In this document: positions 8,517 to 19,175 of the stretch, piece by piece
How positions within the stretch are numbered: the first letter of the stretch is position 1
How the letters are laid out: every line of letters begins with the position of its first letter
Assembly: GCA_000814665.1 (NCBI GenBank)
Contig: JWIH01000018.1
Location: 124,001-188,000, forward strand
DNA from: Pseudoalteromonas flavipulchra NCIMB 2033 = ATCC BAA-314
Lineage (GTDB): Bacteria > Pseudomonadota > Gammaproteobacteria > Enterobacterales > Alteromonadaceae
Reading direction: 5' to 3'
DNA: 64,000 nucleotides
Translations under genes and position numbers: made by a program
The notes under the pieces: model-generated
Database searches by the model: none
What the model saw: only the letters and a program-made list of their open reading frames with translations
What the model was told of the DNA's origin: nothing

Positions 8517-9863
8517 TTATTGGTGCATGCCTAGTTTTTTCTCTAGGTAGTGGATATTTGTGCCACCGTTTTGGAAGTTCTCGTCTGACAAGATCTTCTT
8601 GTGAAGCGGGGTGTTGGTTTTAATCCCGTCAATCACTAGCTCATTCAGTGCGTTTTTAGCACGAGCGATCGCAACATCACGGTTCTCACCATAAGTGATT
8701 AACTTACCGATCATTGAGTCGTAATGTGGCGGTACTGTGTAATCAGCGTAAATATGGCTGTCCCAACGGATCCCAAGGCCACCTGCAGGGTGGAAGCGTG
8801 TAATTTTACCCGGTGAAGGGATAAAATTCTCTGGATCTTCTGCGTTAATACGGCACTCGATTGCGTGACCACGGATCACCACGTCTTCTTGTGTGATAGA
8901 AAGCGGTTGGCCAGCAGCAATCTTAAGTTGCTCTTTGATTAAGTCTACGCCAGTGACCATTTCTGTTACTGGGTGCTCAACCTGAATACGGGTGTTCATT
9001 TCAATGAAGTAGAACTCGCCGTTTTCGTATAAGAATTCAAACGTACCTGCACCGCGATAACCAATCTCGATACACGCACGAGTACAGCGATCACCAATGT
9101 ATTTACGCATTTCTGCTGTGATCCCTGGTGCAGGTGCTTCTTCCACTACTTTTTGGTGACGACGCTGCATTGAACAGTCGCGCTCACCTAGGTGGATTGC
9201 ATTGCCTTGACCGTCAGCGAGTACTTGTACTTCGATGTGGCGTGGGTTTTCTAGGAATTTTTCCATGTAAACCATGCCGTTACCGAAGAACTGCTTCGCT
9301 TCTTGCTGTGTTAAGGCGATAGAGTTTGCGAGTTCTTTTTCGTTGCGAACGACACGCATACCACGACCACCGCCGCCACCAGCCGCTTTGATGATAACTG
9401 GGTAGCCAATACGCTTAGCGATCTGCGTATTGCGGTCGTTGTCATCAGTCAATGGACCATCAGAACCTGGCACGCAAGGTACGCCTGCTTTTCTCATTGC
9501 TTCAATTGCCGACACTTTATCACCCATTAGGCGAATAGTGTCGCCCTTTGGACCGATAAAGATAAAGCCACTTTGCTCAACTTGGTCAGCAAAGTCGGCA
9601 TTTTCAGAAAGGAAACCGTAACCTGGGTGAATAGCAACCGCGTCTGTGACTTCTGCCGCCGCGATAATACGAGGAATATCAAGGTAGCTTTCGCTTGCCG
9701 CAGGTTTTCCGATACAAATGGTTTCATCTGCAAGAAGAACGTGTTTTAGGTCGCGGTCAGCTGTTGAGTGCACAGCAACCGTCTTAATACCTAGCTCCTT
9801 GCAGGCACGCAATACGCGAAGTGCAATTTCACCTCGGTTTGCAATGACTACTTTATCTAACAT
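8517..9863 (-). CDS. accC: Acetyl-CoA carboxylase, biotin carboxylase subunit
   Basis: 448 residues, the usual AccC length. It carboxylates the biotin carried by AccB with ATP and bicarbonate, the first half-reaction of malonyl-CoA synthesis for fatty acids. The N-terminal [20 protein letters not shown], the ATP-grasp glycine loop [14 protein letters not shown] (about 159-172), [13 protein letters not shown] and the [16 protein letters not shown] active-site segment are all intact. It lies 20 bp behind accB in an aroQ-accB-accC operon and ends at a strong terminator. Confidence 0.98.
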   Translation of the reverse strand: MLDKVVIANRGEIALRVLRACKELGIKTVAVHSTADRDLKHVLLADETICIGKPAASESYLDIPRIIAAAEVTDAVAIHPGYGFLSENADFADQVEQSGFIFIGPKGDTIRLMGDKVSAIEAMRKAGVPCVPGSDGPLTDDNDRNTQIAKRIGYPVIIKAAGGGGGRGMRVVRNEKELANSIALTQQEAKQFFGNGMVYMEKFLENPRHIEVQVLADGQGNAIHLGERDCSMQRRHQKVVEEAPAPGITAEMRKYIGDRCTRACIEIGYRGAGTFEFLYENGEFYFIEMNTRIQVEHPVTEMVTGVDLIKEQLKIAAGQPLSITQEDVVIRGHAIECRINAEDPENFIPSPGKITRFHPAGGLGIRWDSHIYADYTVPPHYDSMIGKLITYGENRDVAIARAKNALNELVIDGIKTNTPLHKKILSDENFQNGGTNIHYLEKKLGMHQ

Positions 9864-9883
9864 AACGTTGACCTTCTGCGTAA

Positions 9884-10345
9884 TTATTCGATGATGAATA
9901 GCGGTTGGTCGAATTCTACTGGCTCACCGTTTTCAACTAGGATTGCTTTCACTACACCAGCTTTGTCTGATTCGATCTGGTTCATCATCTTCATGGCTTC
10001 AACGATACAAAGTGTGTCGCCAACATTTACTTTTGAACCTACTTCAACGTATGCCGCTGCTGTTGGAGAAGAAGCTGTGTAGAAAGTACCAACCATAGGA
10101 GACTTAACTTGGTGACCTGCTGGTGCGCTGCTTTCTGCTGGTGCTGCTTCTACTGCAGGAGCCGCCGCAGGTGCTGCTGGTGCAGGTGCCGCTGGAGCTG
10201 CCATGTATTGTTGAGGTTGCGCATAAACTGGTGCACTGCTGTGGCGATTGATACGTACTGACTCTTCACCTTCAGTGATTTCTAGCTCTGCAATACCTGA
10301 TTCTTCTACTAGCTCGATAAGTTTTTTGATCTTGCGAATATCCAT
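9884..10345 (-). CDS. accB: Biotin carboxyl carrier protein of acetyl-CoA carboxylase
   Basis: 153 residues. An N-terminal helical part ([20 protein letters not shown]) is followed by an Ala/Pro-rich linker (about 40-75) and a C-terminal biotinyl domain. The biotinylation motif EAMKMMNQI places the modified lysine at K119, 34 residues from the end as expected. It carries the carboxyl group between AccC and the carboxyltransferase AccAD. Gene order aroQ-accB-accC is common in gammaproteobacteria. Confidence 0.97.
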   Translation of the reverse strand: MDIRKIKKLIELVEESGIAELEITEGEESVRINRHSSAPVYAQPQQYMAAPAAPAPAAPAAAPAVEAAPAESSAPAGHQVKSPMVGTFYTASSPTAAAYVEVGSKVNVGDTLCIVEAMKMMNQIESDKAGVVKAILVENGEPVEFDQPLFIIE

Positions 10346-10364
10346 ACAATGACCCGCCTGTTAG

Positions 10365-10826
10365 TTAATTTGAGTTATTTTGTTTTCGCAATTGCGCCAA
10401 CGCTGCATCAAATGCAGCACGATAGCCCAACGCGCCTAATCCACATATCACGCCTTCCGCCACATCAGAAAAATAAGACTTGTGACGAAATGGCTCTCTG
10501 GCGTACACATTGGTGATGTGTACTTCATAAAAAGGGATGTCCACACTGAGTAAAGCGTCTCGAAGGGCAATGCTCGTATGGGTAAATGCGGCAGGATTAA
10601 TGATAATCGCATCGCATTGTTCATATTGAGCGTGAATAGCCTCGATTAGCTGCGCTTCACTATTACTTTGAATGTGTGACAAGCTGACTTGCTGTGCTTC
10701 TGCATATTCAGTTAATGCGTCAACAATTTCGTTGAGAGTCTGCGTGCCGTACTTGTGCGGCTCACGGCGACCTAGCATATTTAAATTAGGGCCGTTTACT
10801 AATAAAATCTTTAATTTTGCAGACAT
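10365..10826 (-). CDS. aroQ: 3-dehydroquinate dehydratase, type II
   Basis: 153 residues from ATG 10826, chosen over a TTG at 10862 because family members begin close to the [18 protein letters not shown] motif and AAAGGA precedes this ATG. The enzyme dehydrates 3-dehydroquinate to 3-dehydroshikimate in the shikimate pathway. Type II signatures are present: the NGPNLNMLG loop, [13 protein letters not shown], the [18 protein letters not shown] segment and [17 protein letters not shown] with its catalytic His. It is the first gene of an operon with accB and accC, 19 bp before accB. Confidence 0.95.
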   Translation of the reverse strand: MSAKLKILLVNGPNLNMLGRREPHKYGTQTLNEIVDALTEYAEAQQVSLSHIQSNSEAQLIEAIHAQYEQCDAIIINPAAFTHTSIALRDALLSVDIPFYEVHITNVYAREPFRHKSYFSDVAEGVICGLGALGYRAAFDAALAQLRKQNNSN

Positions 10827-10992
10827 ATTACGCGAACTTCCTTTAACTAAAGCATTAGCCAAAAATTTAGACTGTATGGCTTGTTAACTTAAGCCGAATT
10901 CCAGCAAATAGCAAATATTTCTCCATTTCGTGGAGTATTATAGAGAGTTCGAGGTAAATAGCAGCAAAATACTGGTCTAATCAGAAGGGAAG

Positions 10993-11014
10993 AGGGGCAA
11001 ACAAGCTTGCCCCT
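10993..11014 (-). terminator. Likely terminator of cutA-dsbD
   Basis: AGGGGCAA (10993-11000) and TTGCCCCT (11007-11014) form a perfect 8-bp stem with a 6-base loop, 7 bases past the dsbD stop on the minus strand. The following T tract is poor (CTTCCCTTCT), so efficiency is uncertain. Confidence 0.6.
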
Positions 11015-11021
11015 AAAATGG

Positions 11022-12971
11022 TTACTTTGCGTCCTGCTTGGCCTTTTCTAGGTGGGCAGCAAAGTCTTTTGCGTCTAAGAAGCCTGTGATGCGGTGTGCT
11101 GGCATCTCATTACCTTGGCTATCAAAGATTAAAATAGTCGGTAAACCAAACACCGTAAATGCTTCCATGATCTCTTGGGTGTTGTCATTGGCTTTGGTCA
11201 AGTCGAGCTTTAATAGTTCATAATCTTTGAACTGTGCTTGTACTTCAGGTTTCGGGAAAGTGTATTTCTCAAACTCTTTACACGCGACACACCACTCTGC
11301 GTATAAATCAACGATAGGCACTTTGCCTTTGGCATTGGCCTTGATCACTTCCTCTCGCAGTGCAGCTAAATCAGGGATCAATCTAAACTTTTGCAGTCCA
11401 CTTACTCTTGGTTGCTTTATGGCTGGTAACTCAGTAGCTTTTGGTTGGTCTTTTGCTGATAGCCCAGCCGTCTTTTCTGCTAACTGTTGTTTTACTGCGG
11501 TCAAGTCAGCGGCTAACTCGTCCACGTGTAATTGAGTTTGTATTAGACTGGCTTCTAAACTTGGCTCTTGTTTAGGCATAATCGCGTCTTTAACACCAAA
11601 TAAACCCGGTATCAGTAACATAAGCGCCATTGTCCATAGTAACGTCTTTCCTTTACTTGCTTGAAGCTGGCTTTGCCAGAAGTGTAAATATAGAGCTGTT
11701 GCAATAGCCAAAATACTTGCCATTAGTACTATGATGTCAAAGTCTACAATGCGCTCTAAAAGGATAAGCGGTACGAAGAGCATCACAAAACCAAATAGCG
11801 TTTTGACCTGATCCATCCAGCCTCCTGCTTTTGGCAGTAATTTTCCACCTGAGGTACCTAGCAGTAATAGCGGTAGACCCATGCCCAAGCTAAGTGCGTA
11901 TAGCGTTACCGCGCCCACTACATAATCACCGCTTTGCGCGACAAATAATAGCGCGCCAGAAAGTGGAGCCGTGGTGCAGGGCGATGCAATAAGTCCAGAA
12001 AGCACACCCATAATGAATACGCCCCAGTAATTGCCGCCTTTTTGCTTGTTACTGAGCTGAGTGAGTTTATCCATCATGCCGCTAGGTAAACGAATTTCGT
12101 AAACCCCAAACATAGATAGCGCAAGTGCGACGAACAATATACTAAAGCTGATAAGTACCGCTGGATGCTGCAAGTAGCCTTGAATTTGGCCACCGAAATA
12201 CGCAACGACTAACCCAAGCGCAGCGTAAGTGACCGCCATACCTTGCACATAAATAAAAGACAAACTGAAGGCTTTTTTAGTCGAAAGACCTTGTTGACCG
12301 GCGATGAGGCTCGACAAAATCGGGAACATCGGGAATACACAAGGGGTAAACGCAAGGCCAATACCAAGGCCAAAGAACGTCAAAATATTCGCAAGTAAGC
12401 TGCGCTGCATTAACTGCTCAGTGAAAGACAAATTATCGTTATCCACAGGCGCGCTTTCGCTTTGAGCTTCTGTTTTTGTCTCAGGTGCTTTTGTTTCAGG
12501 AGCTATGGTTGACGTGGTCTTTGGCTTTTCTCCCGCAATCGTGCTTAACGGCACTTCTACAATTTCTGGCGGATAGCAAAGTCCAGCTTCGGCGCAGCCT
12601 TGATAGCGTATTTTTACGATTGCACCTTGCTCGATATTACTGAGCTTAGAGATAACAGATAAGTTATTAAAGTAGACTTCAGTGCGACCAAAAAACTCAT
12701 CTTCAATCATCTTGCCTTTTTCAAGCTCTGGCACTTGGATGTCGGCTTGTTTGGCGATAATTTGAAGATTCTTCTTATATAAGTAATAGCCGTCGGCGAT
12801 GTCCCAACCCACAAACAAGGTGTTGCCTTGCTGGTCAAAATCGAACTTGAATGCTTCTTTTACTGGTAAAAAAGTCTGTTGTTTAGGAGCCAATAAGCTG
12901 TCTAGCACCGCATTGTTTGCTTGCGCGGGAAACCACATCAGCAATGAGAAAAGAACTACTAAGAGTCGCAT
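11022..12971 (-). CDS. dsbD: Thiol:disulfide interchange protein DsbD
   Basis: 649 residues from ATG 12971, which overlaps the cutA stop by one base (TAATG); it is followed directly by a signal peptide (MRLLVVLFSLLMWFPAQA). DsbD carries electrons from cytoplasmic thioredoxin to periplasmic DsbC and cytochrome maturation proteins. Three parts are seen: an N-terminal periplasmic domain with CAEAGLCYPP, a central eight-helix domain with CVFPMFP and CTTAPLSG cysteines, and a C-terminal thioredoxin domain with CVAC in YAEWCVACKEFE. A linker of about 50 residues before the thioredoxin domain is helical and Ala/Lys-rich. The gene pairs cutA-dsbD are common in gammaproteobacteria. Confidence 0.96.
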   Translation of the reverse strand: MRLLVVLFSLLMWFPAQANNAVLDSLLAPKQQTFLPVKEAFKFDFDQQGNTLFVGWDIADGYYLYKKNLQIIAKQADIQVPELEKGKMIEDEFFGRTEVYFNNLSVISKLSNIEQGAIVKIRYQGCAEAGLCYPPEIVEVPLSTIAGEKPKTTSTIAPETKAPETKTEAQSESAPVDNDNLSFTEQLMQRSLLANILTFFGLGIGLAFTPCVFPMFPILSSLIAGQQGLSTKKAFSLSFIYVQGMAVTYAALGLVVAYFGGQIQGYLQHPAVLISFSILFVALALSMFGVYEIRLPSGMMDKLTQLSNKQKGGNYWGVFIMGVLSGLIASPCTTAPLSGALLFVAQSGDYVVGAVTLYALSLGMGLPLLLLGTSGGKLLPKAGGWMDQVKTLFGFVMLFVPLILLERIVDFDIIVLMASILAIATALYLHFWQSQLQASKGKTLLWTMALMLLIPGLFGVKDAIMPKQEPSLEASLIQTQLHVDELAADLTAVKQQLAEKTAGLSAKDQPKATELPAIKQPRVSGLQKFRLIPDLAALREEVIKANAKGKVPIVDLYAEWCVACKEFEKYTFPKPEVQAQFKDYELLKLDLTKANDNTQEIMEAFTVFGLPTILIFDSQGNEMPAHRITGFLDAKDFAAHLEKAKQDAK

Positions 12972-13303
12972 TACAATAATACCTCGTCCATCCATTTGAA
13001 ATAAGCTAAGTTGCCGCTGGTGACGTCCACGACTTGAATTTCTGGGACATCATAACTGTGTAAGTCGCGAATAGCGGCCATCACTTGCTCTAGTTTTTCG
13101 GATTTTGTCTTGATTAACAGCTTGGTCTCTTGTGCATGTTCAACCTGACCTTCCCAAACATAAATAGATTCCACTGCCGGGATTAGGTTCACACAAGCTG
13201 CAAGTTTTTGCGTTACAAGTTGCGTTGCAATCTTACGCGCTTCTGCAACCGAATCGCATGTAGATAAGACGAGTTTATATCTTACGCCCATTGCCATTTC
13301 CAT
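12971..13303 (-). CDS. cutA: CutA1 divalent-ion tolerance protein
   Basis: Up to 110 residues. Three in-frame ATGs (13303, 13297, 13291) are possible; the last is well spaced behind GGAA, so the protein may be 106 residues. The CutA1 fold pattern is clear: VLSTCDSVAEARKIA, LAACVNLIPAVESIYVWEG, ETKLLIKTK and the C-terminal HSYDVPEIQVVDV. CutA1 forms trimers and is linked to copper tolerance and to DsbD in enterobacteria, although its biochemical role remains unsettled. It is the first gene of cutA-dsbD and diverges from fxsA. Confidence 0.93.
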   Translation of the reverse strand: MEMAMGVRYKLVLSTCDSVAEARKIATQLVTQKLAACVNLIPAVESIYVWEGQVEHAQETKLLIKTKSEKLEQVMAAIRDLHSYDVPEIQVVDVTSGNLAYFKWMDEVLL

Positions 13304-13420
13304 TTTAGGGTTAGTAATGGCATCTTAGCGGATAGCTCCTCTTTTCTAAAGCGTCTTACTTGTATCGCTTGAATTAAGACCTTTGCACCCATATTTATCT
13401 TTCGTAGATTTGGAGAAAGT

Positions 13421-13933
13421 ATGTTTAGATTCTTATTTATTTTATTTATCGCTATTCCGATTATTGAAATTGCTTTGCTGATCCAAGTCAGCGAGGTGAT
13501 AGGCGGTTTTGCTACCATTGCGCTTGTAATTGGTACCGCCATTTTAGGGGCAAGACTGGTTAAACAGCAGGGTCTTGGCGCTTATGTCAACGTACAGCAA
13601 CAGATGTCTCGTGGGCAATTGCCTGCACAAGATTTATTTACCGGTTTGTGTGTGATCATTGCCGGTGTGCTATTGATGACGCCTGGGATCATGACCGATG
13701 TATTAGGTTTTTTACTGTTAACCCCAGCCGTTAGAAAAAGGCTGGCGCAGTCGCTTTTAGCTCATGCCACCGTAAGAGTGCAAACAGGCATGCACTCAGG
13801 TCAGTCACCGTTTGCTAATCAATCACGCGACGGGCGTGCGGAGCAGCAGGAAGAAATTAGAGATCCATTTAAAAATCAATCGAGTAGAAATTCTTCTACA
13901 ACGATTGAAGGCGAATACGAAAGAAAAGACTAA
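13421..13933 (+). CDS. fxsA: FxsA family inner-membrane protein
   Basis: 170 residues. Family features: N-terminal hydrophobic FLFILFIAIPIIEIALLI, then GGFATIALVIGTAILGARLVKQQG, and the conserved core GVLLMTPGIMTDVLGFLLL. Three to four membrane helices are expected; the C-terminal 50 residues are polar and cytoplasmic. In E. coli FxsA overproduction relieves exclusion of phage T7 by the F plasmid. Its place before groESL is conserved in many gammaproteobacteria. Confidence 0.93.
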   Translation: MFRFLFILFIAIPIIEIALLIQVSEVIGGFATIALVIGTAILGARLVKQQGLGAYVNVQQQMSRGQLPAQDLFTGLCVIIAGVLLMTPGIMTDVLGFLLLTPAVRKRLAQSLLAHATVRVQTGMHSGQSPFANQSRDGRAEQQEEIRDPFKNQSSRNSSTTIEGEYERKD

Positions 13934-13951
13934 ATTTTTTTGGTTTTTTCT

Positions 13952-13980
13952 CTTGGGTTTTAATTTGCCCATCCCCATAA
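13952..13980 (+). promoter_or_regulatory. Candidate sigma-32 heat-shock promoter for groESL
   Basis: CTTGGG (13952-13957) and CCCCATAA (13973-13980) are separated by 15 bases. The sigma-32 consensus is CTTGAAA, a 12-16 base spacer and CCCCATnT, so the -10 element matches strongly and the -35 element partly. It is 110 bp before the groES start. No CIRCE inverted repeat is seen. Confidence 0.65.
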
Positions 13981-14002
13981 ATGAAAGCAATTAAAATTGC
14001 GT

Positions 14003-14031
14003 GTGTTAACCACAACCTGTGGATGTAACAC
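14003..14031 (+). promoter_or_regulatory. Stem-loop in the groES leader
   Basis: GTGTTA (14003-14008) pairs with TAACAC (14026-14031), and inside it CCACA pairs with TGTGG around a 3-base loop. If transcription starts just after the predicted -10 box, this hairpin sits near the 5' end of the groESL mRNA and could stabilise it. It does not cover the groES ribosome-binding site, so it is not an obvious thermosensor. Confidence 0.4.
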
Positions 14032-14089
14032 CGCCTTAAAAAAGCATTATTTCTGTCATTGTTCAGAAACTGTTAGGAGAACTATATAA

Positions 14090-14377
14090 ATGAACATTCG
14101 TCCTTTACATGATCGCGTCATTGTTAAGCGTCTTGAAGAAGAAACAAAGTCAGCTGGCGGCATTGTGTTAACTGGTTCTGCAGCTGAAAAGTCTTCACGT
14201 GGTGAAGTAGTTGCAGTAGGCAACGGCCGCGTGTTGGACAATGGTGAAACTAAAGCACTACAAGTAAAAGCTGGCGACACAGTGTTGTTCGGCTCTTACA
14301 TCGAAAAAACTGAAAAGATCGAAGGTCAAGAGTACCTGATCATGCGCGAAGATAACATCTTAGGCATCGTAGAATAA
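14090..14377 (+). CDS. groES: Co-chaperonin GroES
   Basis: 95 residues starting [20 protein letters not shown] after a clear AGGAG. The mobile loop ([19 protein letters not shown]) and the roof residues are intact. GroES forms the heptameric lid of the GroEL folding chamber in the cytoplasm. It is followed after 50 bp by groEL in the standard operon. Confidence 0.98.
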   Translation: MNIRPLHDRVIVKRLEEETKSAGGIVLTGSAAEKSSRGEVVAVGNGRVLDNGETKALQVKAGDTVLFGSYIEKTEKIEGQEYLIMREDNILGIVE

Positions 14378-14391
14378 TTAATACTTTTTAG

Positions 14392-16197
<1,806 letters not shown>

Positions 16198-16209
<12 letters not shown>

Positions 16210-16320
16210 AATTGTTTCTAGAGCGCAAAAGAGATCGACTGCTTTGTAATGTACTTTCATTTTTTGCCTCATCTTCAGGATAGTGGATTTGTTCTGAGCT
16301 CCGTCGAGGCGTTCGAGCAT
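16198..16320 (-). CDS. Possible 40-residue protein at the island's left end (weak)
   Basis: On the minus strand an ATG at 16320 preceded by GAGGTG opens a 40-codon frame rich in Lys, Arg and hydrophobic residues (begins MLERLDGAQN, ends LETIHGR). It has a plausible ribosome-binding site and amino-acid mix. No family is recognised, and the last few codons lie inside the left repeat. It could be chance. Confidence 0.2.
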
Positions 16321-16467
16321 CCTTTTCACCTCTGTGATGAGTAACCTTTAATTTACAATTTGTTTGTATTTTGGCATTATGGAAGGTAAATAACATAGGC
16401 CGTTTTGGGGTGTTTAAACACACCATTTTGGTGAAGAGTAAGCTGTTAGAATTCCACAAGGATATCT

Positions 16468-16788
16468 ATGAATTTTAAGGAAATAAAAGCAAATATTATT
16501 GCTAGGGATGGGCTCAGATGCTCAAGAACAGGGAAGGTTGTAGAGTCACCTGATGAATTGGAAATACATCATATAGTTCCAAAATCTGATGGTGGTACAG
16601 ATAATATCAATAACTTAATTCTGGTGTCTCGTGAAGCCAATACCCAAATTAGCAATAGAGTTATTGGTTCAACTGCCGGAGCTGCAATATTAGGTGCTTC
16701 GCTTGGTGGTCCGGTAGGAATGATTCTTGGAGGTGTGTTTGGGGCATTACTAGGCAAGTCTGTTGATGATGGTGACCGAAATGGATAA
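16468..16788 (+). CDS. HNH nuclease domain fused to a glycine-zipper membrane segment
   Basis: 106 residues. The first ~55 hold an HNH motif: RDGLRCSRTGK (Cys18), then LEIHHIVPKSDGGTDNINNL with His34-His35 and Asn46/Asn49. Only one cysteine precedes the HH pair, whereas many HNH proteins have CxxC pairs, so zinc binding may be reduced or absent. Residues ~66-97 are a hydrophobic glycine-spaced stretch (GAAILGASLGGPVGMILGG and beyond) of the glycine-zipper type, suggesting membrane insertion or oligomerisation. The stop overlaps the start region of the next membrane-protein gene. A nuclease tied to a membrane anchor just upstream of Gabija is suggestive of an anti-phage role, but this is inference. 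Confidence 0.7.
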   Translation: MNFKEIKANIIARDGLRCSRTGKVVESPDELEIHHIVPKSDGGTDNINNLILVSREANTQISNRVIGSTAGAAILGASLGGPVGMILGGVFGALLGKSVDDGDRNG

Positions 16789-17116
16789 AGCCCTATTTAT
16801 ACCTTCGGCAATTTTATCCCTTCTGTTTATCTTAATTTACGCATTGCTGTGCTTTCGTAATAAAACAGAATTTGATCAAAAAACAATTACAAACCTGATT
16901 CTACAAGCTTTTCAGATCATATGTGGTGCGGTTTTGGTAGCGAGTACATTTATAACTGATCTCAAAGATTTAGTATCAGACCTAAATTTGTACATTTTAA
17001 TTGCAGGGGCGGTCTTATTAGTAAACTCTGGTCAGAGTGCAATCTCAGACTTAAGAAAGCCTAGGAAGAGTTTTAACAAGCCTATGCAGCCGACAGCTGA
17101 CACTGCAACTGATTGA
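16781..17116 (+). CDS. Small membrane protein in the defence island
   Basis: 111 residues from ATG 16781, overlapping the HNH stop by 8 bp; ATGs at 16766 and 16769 are alternatives. Three hydrophobic helices are seen (about residues 5-25, 42-60 and 70-88), with a polar C-terminal tail ending in MQPTADTATD. That tail type is often seen at the ends of hypothetical proteins carried in mobile gene regions, where it comes from repeat sequence under the gene's 3' end. No family is recognised. The overlap with the HNH gene suggests the two are made together. Confidence 0.6.
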   Translation: MDKALFIPSAILSLLFILIYALLCFRNKTEFDQKTITNLILQAFQIICGAVLVASTFITDLKDLVSDLNLYILIAGAVLLVNSGQSAISDLRKPRKSFNKPMQPTADTATD

Positions 17117-17172
17117 AGTGTTATATTTTTGGAATCTCAGGAACTCTATTTCGCTCGTTTTAAGGAAAAAGC

Positions 17173-19173
17173 ATGAAAATAAAAAGCGCCCGTATAAAAA
17201 ACTACAGACTGTTAAAAGATGTCAGCTTGACTCTAGATGACAGAGCAACGCTTATTGTTGGGCGTAATAATACGGGTAAAACTTCTCTTGCTGAAATATT
17301 TCGAAGCTTTTTAAATCCGGCTGGAGTTAAAGTCCGTTATGAGGATTTTAATCAGTCCTGCTTAGCTGGTTTTAATGAGGCTTTAAATGCCTATAAAGCT
17401 AACCGAGAAGATGAAGAGATTCGTCCTCTAATACCAACGATAGAGTTAGAACTGCGAATCGATTACAAGGATGACGAGCACGACTTTGGATCTTTAGGTG
17501 ATTTCATAGTTGACCTCGACGATACATTATTCGAAACCTGTGTATTGGTTTCCTATCAGTTAAAAGGTGGAAAAATTAAGGAATTTTTTCAGGATTTAGA
17601 TATCGCTAATCGTAAGAAATATTTTTCTGAATTAAGAAACCTTATCAATCAACATTTCGAAACCGCTATATATGCCATTGAACCTACTAATTCTGGCAAT
17701 AAAGTCAGGCTGGAGTTTTCAGCATTTAACCGATTGATATTGTCAGGTTTAATAAACGCTCAACGCGGACTTGATGATGAAACTCATAGTGAGCGAGATG
17801 TTCTTGGTAAATCATTAGGAAATATTTTTAAAAGTGCTAACAGTACTGGAGCGCCTGAGGCATTTAAAGCTAAGTCTGAAGAGATCAATAAAGTTGTAGA
17901 AGAACTGCAAGAAAAAGTCGATACTGATTTTCAAGGGAAAGTTAAATCGCTTTTACCAACACTGAATATATTTGGATATCCTGGCTTGAAAGATCCAAAC
18001 TTAAGTGCAGCTACGGAGTTGAATGTAAAGTCACTTCTGGAGAGCAATACCAAAGTGTTTTACGAAGGCGATGACCACTTTACTCTGCCTGAAACCTACA
18101 ATGGTTTAGGAATCCGAAATTTGATTTTTATTCTCTTTCGCATCTATGAGTACTTTAGAGAGTTTCAGTCCCAGCCCACTCCTCCGAAAGGGCATTTAAT
18201 CTTCATTGAAGAGCCGGAAGCGCACCTTCACCCACAAATGCAGGAAGTATTCATTCGGCAGCTTGAGGAAATAGTCGGAGAGTTTCAAAAACAACTTAAC
18301 GGCGGAAAGTTGTGGCCAGTTCAGTTTGTGGTCAGCACGCACTCTTCCCATATTGCCAATGAAGTAGATTTTAGCAAAGTGCGTTACTTTTTATCTAAGA
18401 GTGGAAAAGAAACTAAGGTAAAAGACTTGGGAGAAGCGTTTGGCAGCGAAGACGTCAAGGAAGACAAGGAATTTTTGCACAAGTACTTAACACTGACAAA
18501 ATGTGATCTTTATTTCGCGGATAGGGCGATTCTTATTGAAGGCGCTACTGAAAGAATTCTTCTGCCCGAGATGATCAAAAAAGTGGATGATTTGAAACAG
18601 TGCGGTTTGCGCAGAAAGTATATGTCTGTAGTCGAGGTGGGTGGCGCATATGCTCATCATTTTTATAAATTCATTGACTTTCTTGAACTTAAGACATTGT
18701 TCATTACTGATTTAGATTCAGTAAAGAAGACCGAGGGTGAGAAGAGAGCAACATATCCGGCTTCCTGTGTGAGTGAAGGTACACATTCAAGTAATGCAGG
18801 CCTGTCAAATTGGTTTGGTATGAAAGGGTATGCAAGTTTAGATGATATTAGTGCCAAAGAAGAGAACTCCAAAGTTTCAGGATGTCGGAGATTAGCATTT
18901 CAGATCGACGAAGATGAAAAAGCTCTATGCGGACGTAGCTTTGAAGATGCTTTTATTTTGGCCAATGTAAATCTATTCGGTTTACATGATTTAGAAGGGG
19001 TAGAGTTGGAGCGTCGCGTTTTTGAAAGGGCTAAGGATATAGGAAAAGATAGCAAGGCCAATTTTGCCATTGAGTATTCTATTAAAACAACAGATTGGGT
19101 CGTGCCTAAATATATTTGTGAAGGGTTAGAGTGGCTAGATAGCGATGATGCAGTTAAAGCGGAGGAGGCGTAG
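17173..19173 (+). CDS. gajA: Gabija protein GajA: OLD-family ATPase/TOPRIM nuclease
   Basis: 666 residues. The N-terminal ABC-type ATPase starts MKIKSARIKNYRLLKDVSL with Walker A GRNNTGKTS at 30-38. The late ATPase half has EEPEAHLHPQ (about 346-355) and the STHSSHI switch. A C-terminal TOPRIM domain follows: AILIEGATERILLPEM with the catalytic Glu at about 456, and FITDLDS with its Asp pair at about 512-515. This is the GajA layout; in Gabija GajA is a nuclease held off by nucleotides and released when phage deplete them. It is somewhat longer than the original GajA. It is followed after 2 bp by gajB. A lone OLD nuclease is unlikely given that partner. Confidence 0.85.
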   Translation: MKIKSARIKNYRLLKDVSLTLDDRATLIVGRNNTGKTSLAEIFRSFLNPAGVKVRYEDFNQSCLAGFNEALNAYKANREDEEIRPLIPTIELELRIDYKDDEHDFGSLGDFIVDLDDTLFETCVLVSYQLKGGKIKEFFQDLDIANRKKYFSELRNLINQHFETAIYAIEPTNSGNKVRLEFSAFNRLILSGLINAQRGLDDETHSERDVLGKSLGNIFKSANSTGAPEAFKAKSEEINKVVEELQEKVDTDFQGKVKSLLPTLNIFGYPGLKDPNLSAATELNVKSLLESNTKVFYEGDDHFTLPETYNGLGIRNLIFILFRIYEYFREFQSQPTPPKGHLIFIEEPEAHLHPQMQEVFIRQLEEIVGEFQKQLNGGKLWPVQFVVSTHSSHIANEVDFSKVRYFLSKSGKETKVKDLGEAFGSEDVKEDKEFLHKYLTLTKCDLYFADRAILIEGATERILLPEMIKKVDDLKQCGLRRKYMSVVEVGGAYAHHFYKFIDFLELKTLFITDLDSVKKTEGEKRATYPASCVSEGTHSSNAGLSNWFGMKGYASLDDISAKEENSKVSGCRRLAFQIDEDEKALCGRSFEDAFILANVNLFGLHDLEGVELERRVFERAKDIGKDSKANFAIEYSIKTTDWVVPKYICEGLEWLDSDDAVKAEEA

Positions 19174-19175
19174 CC

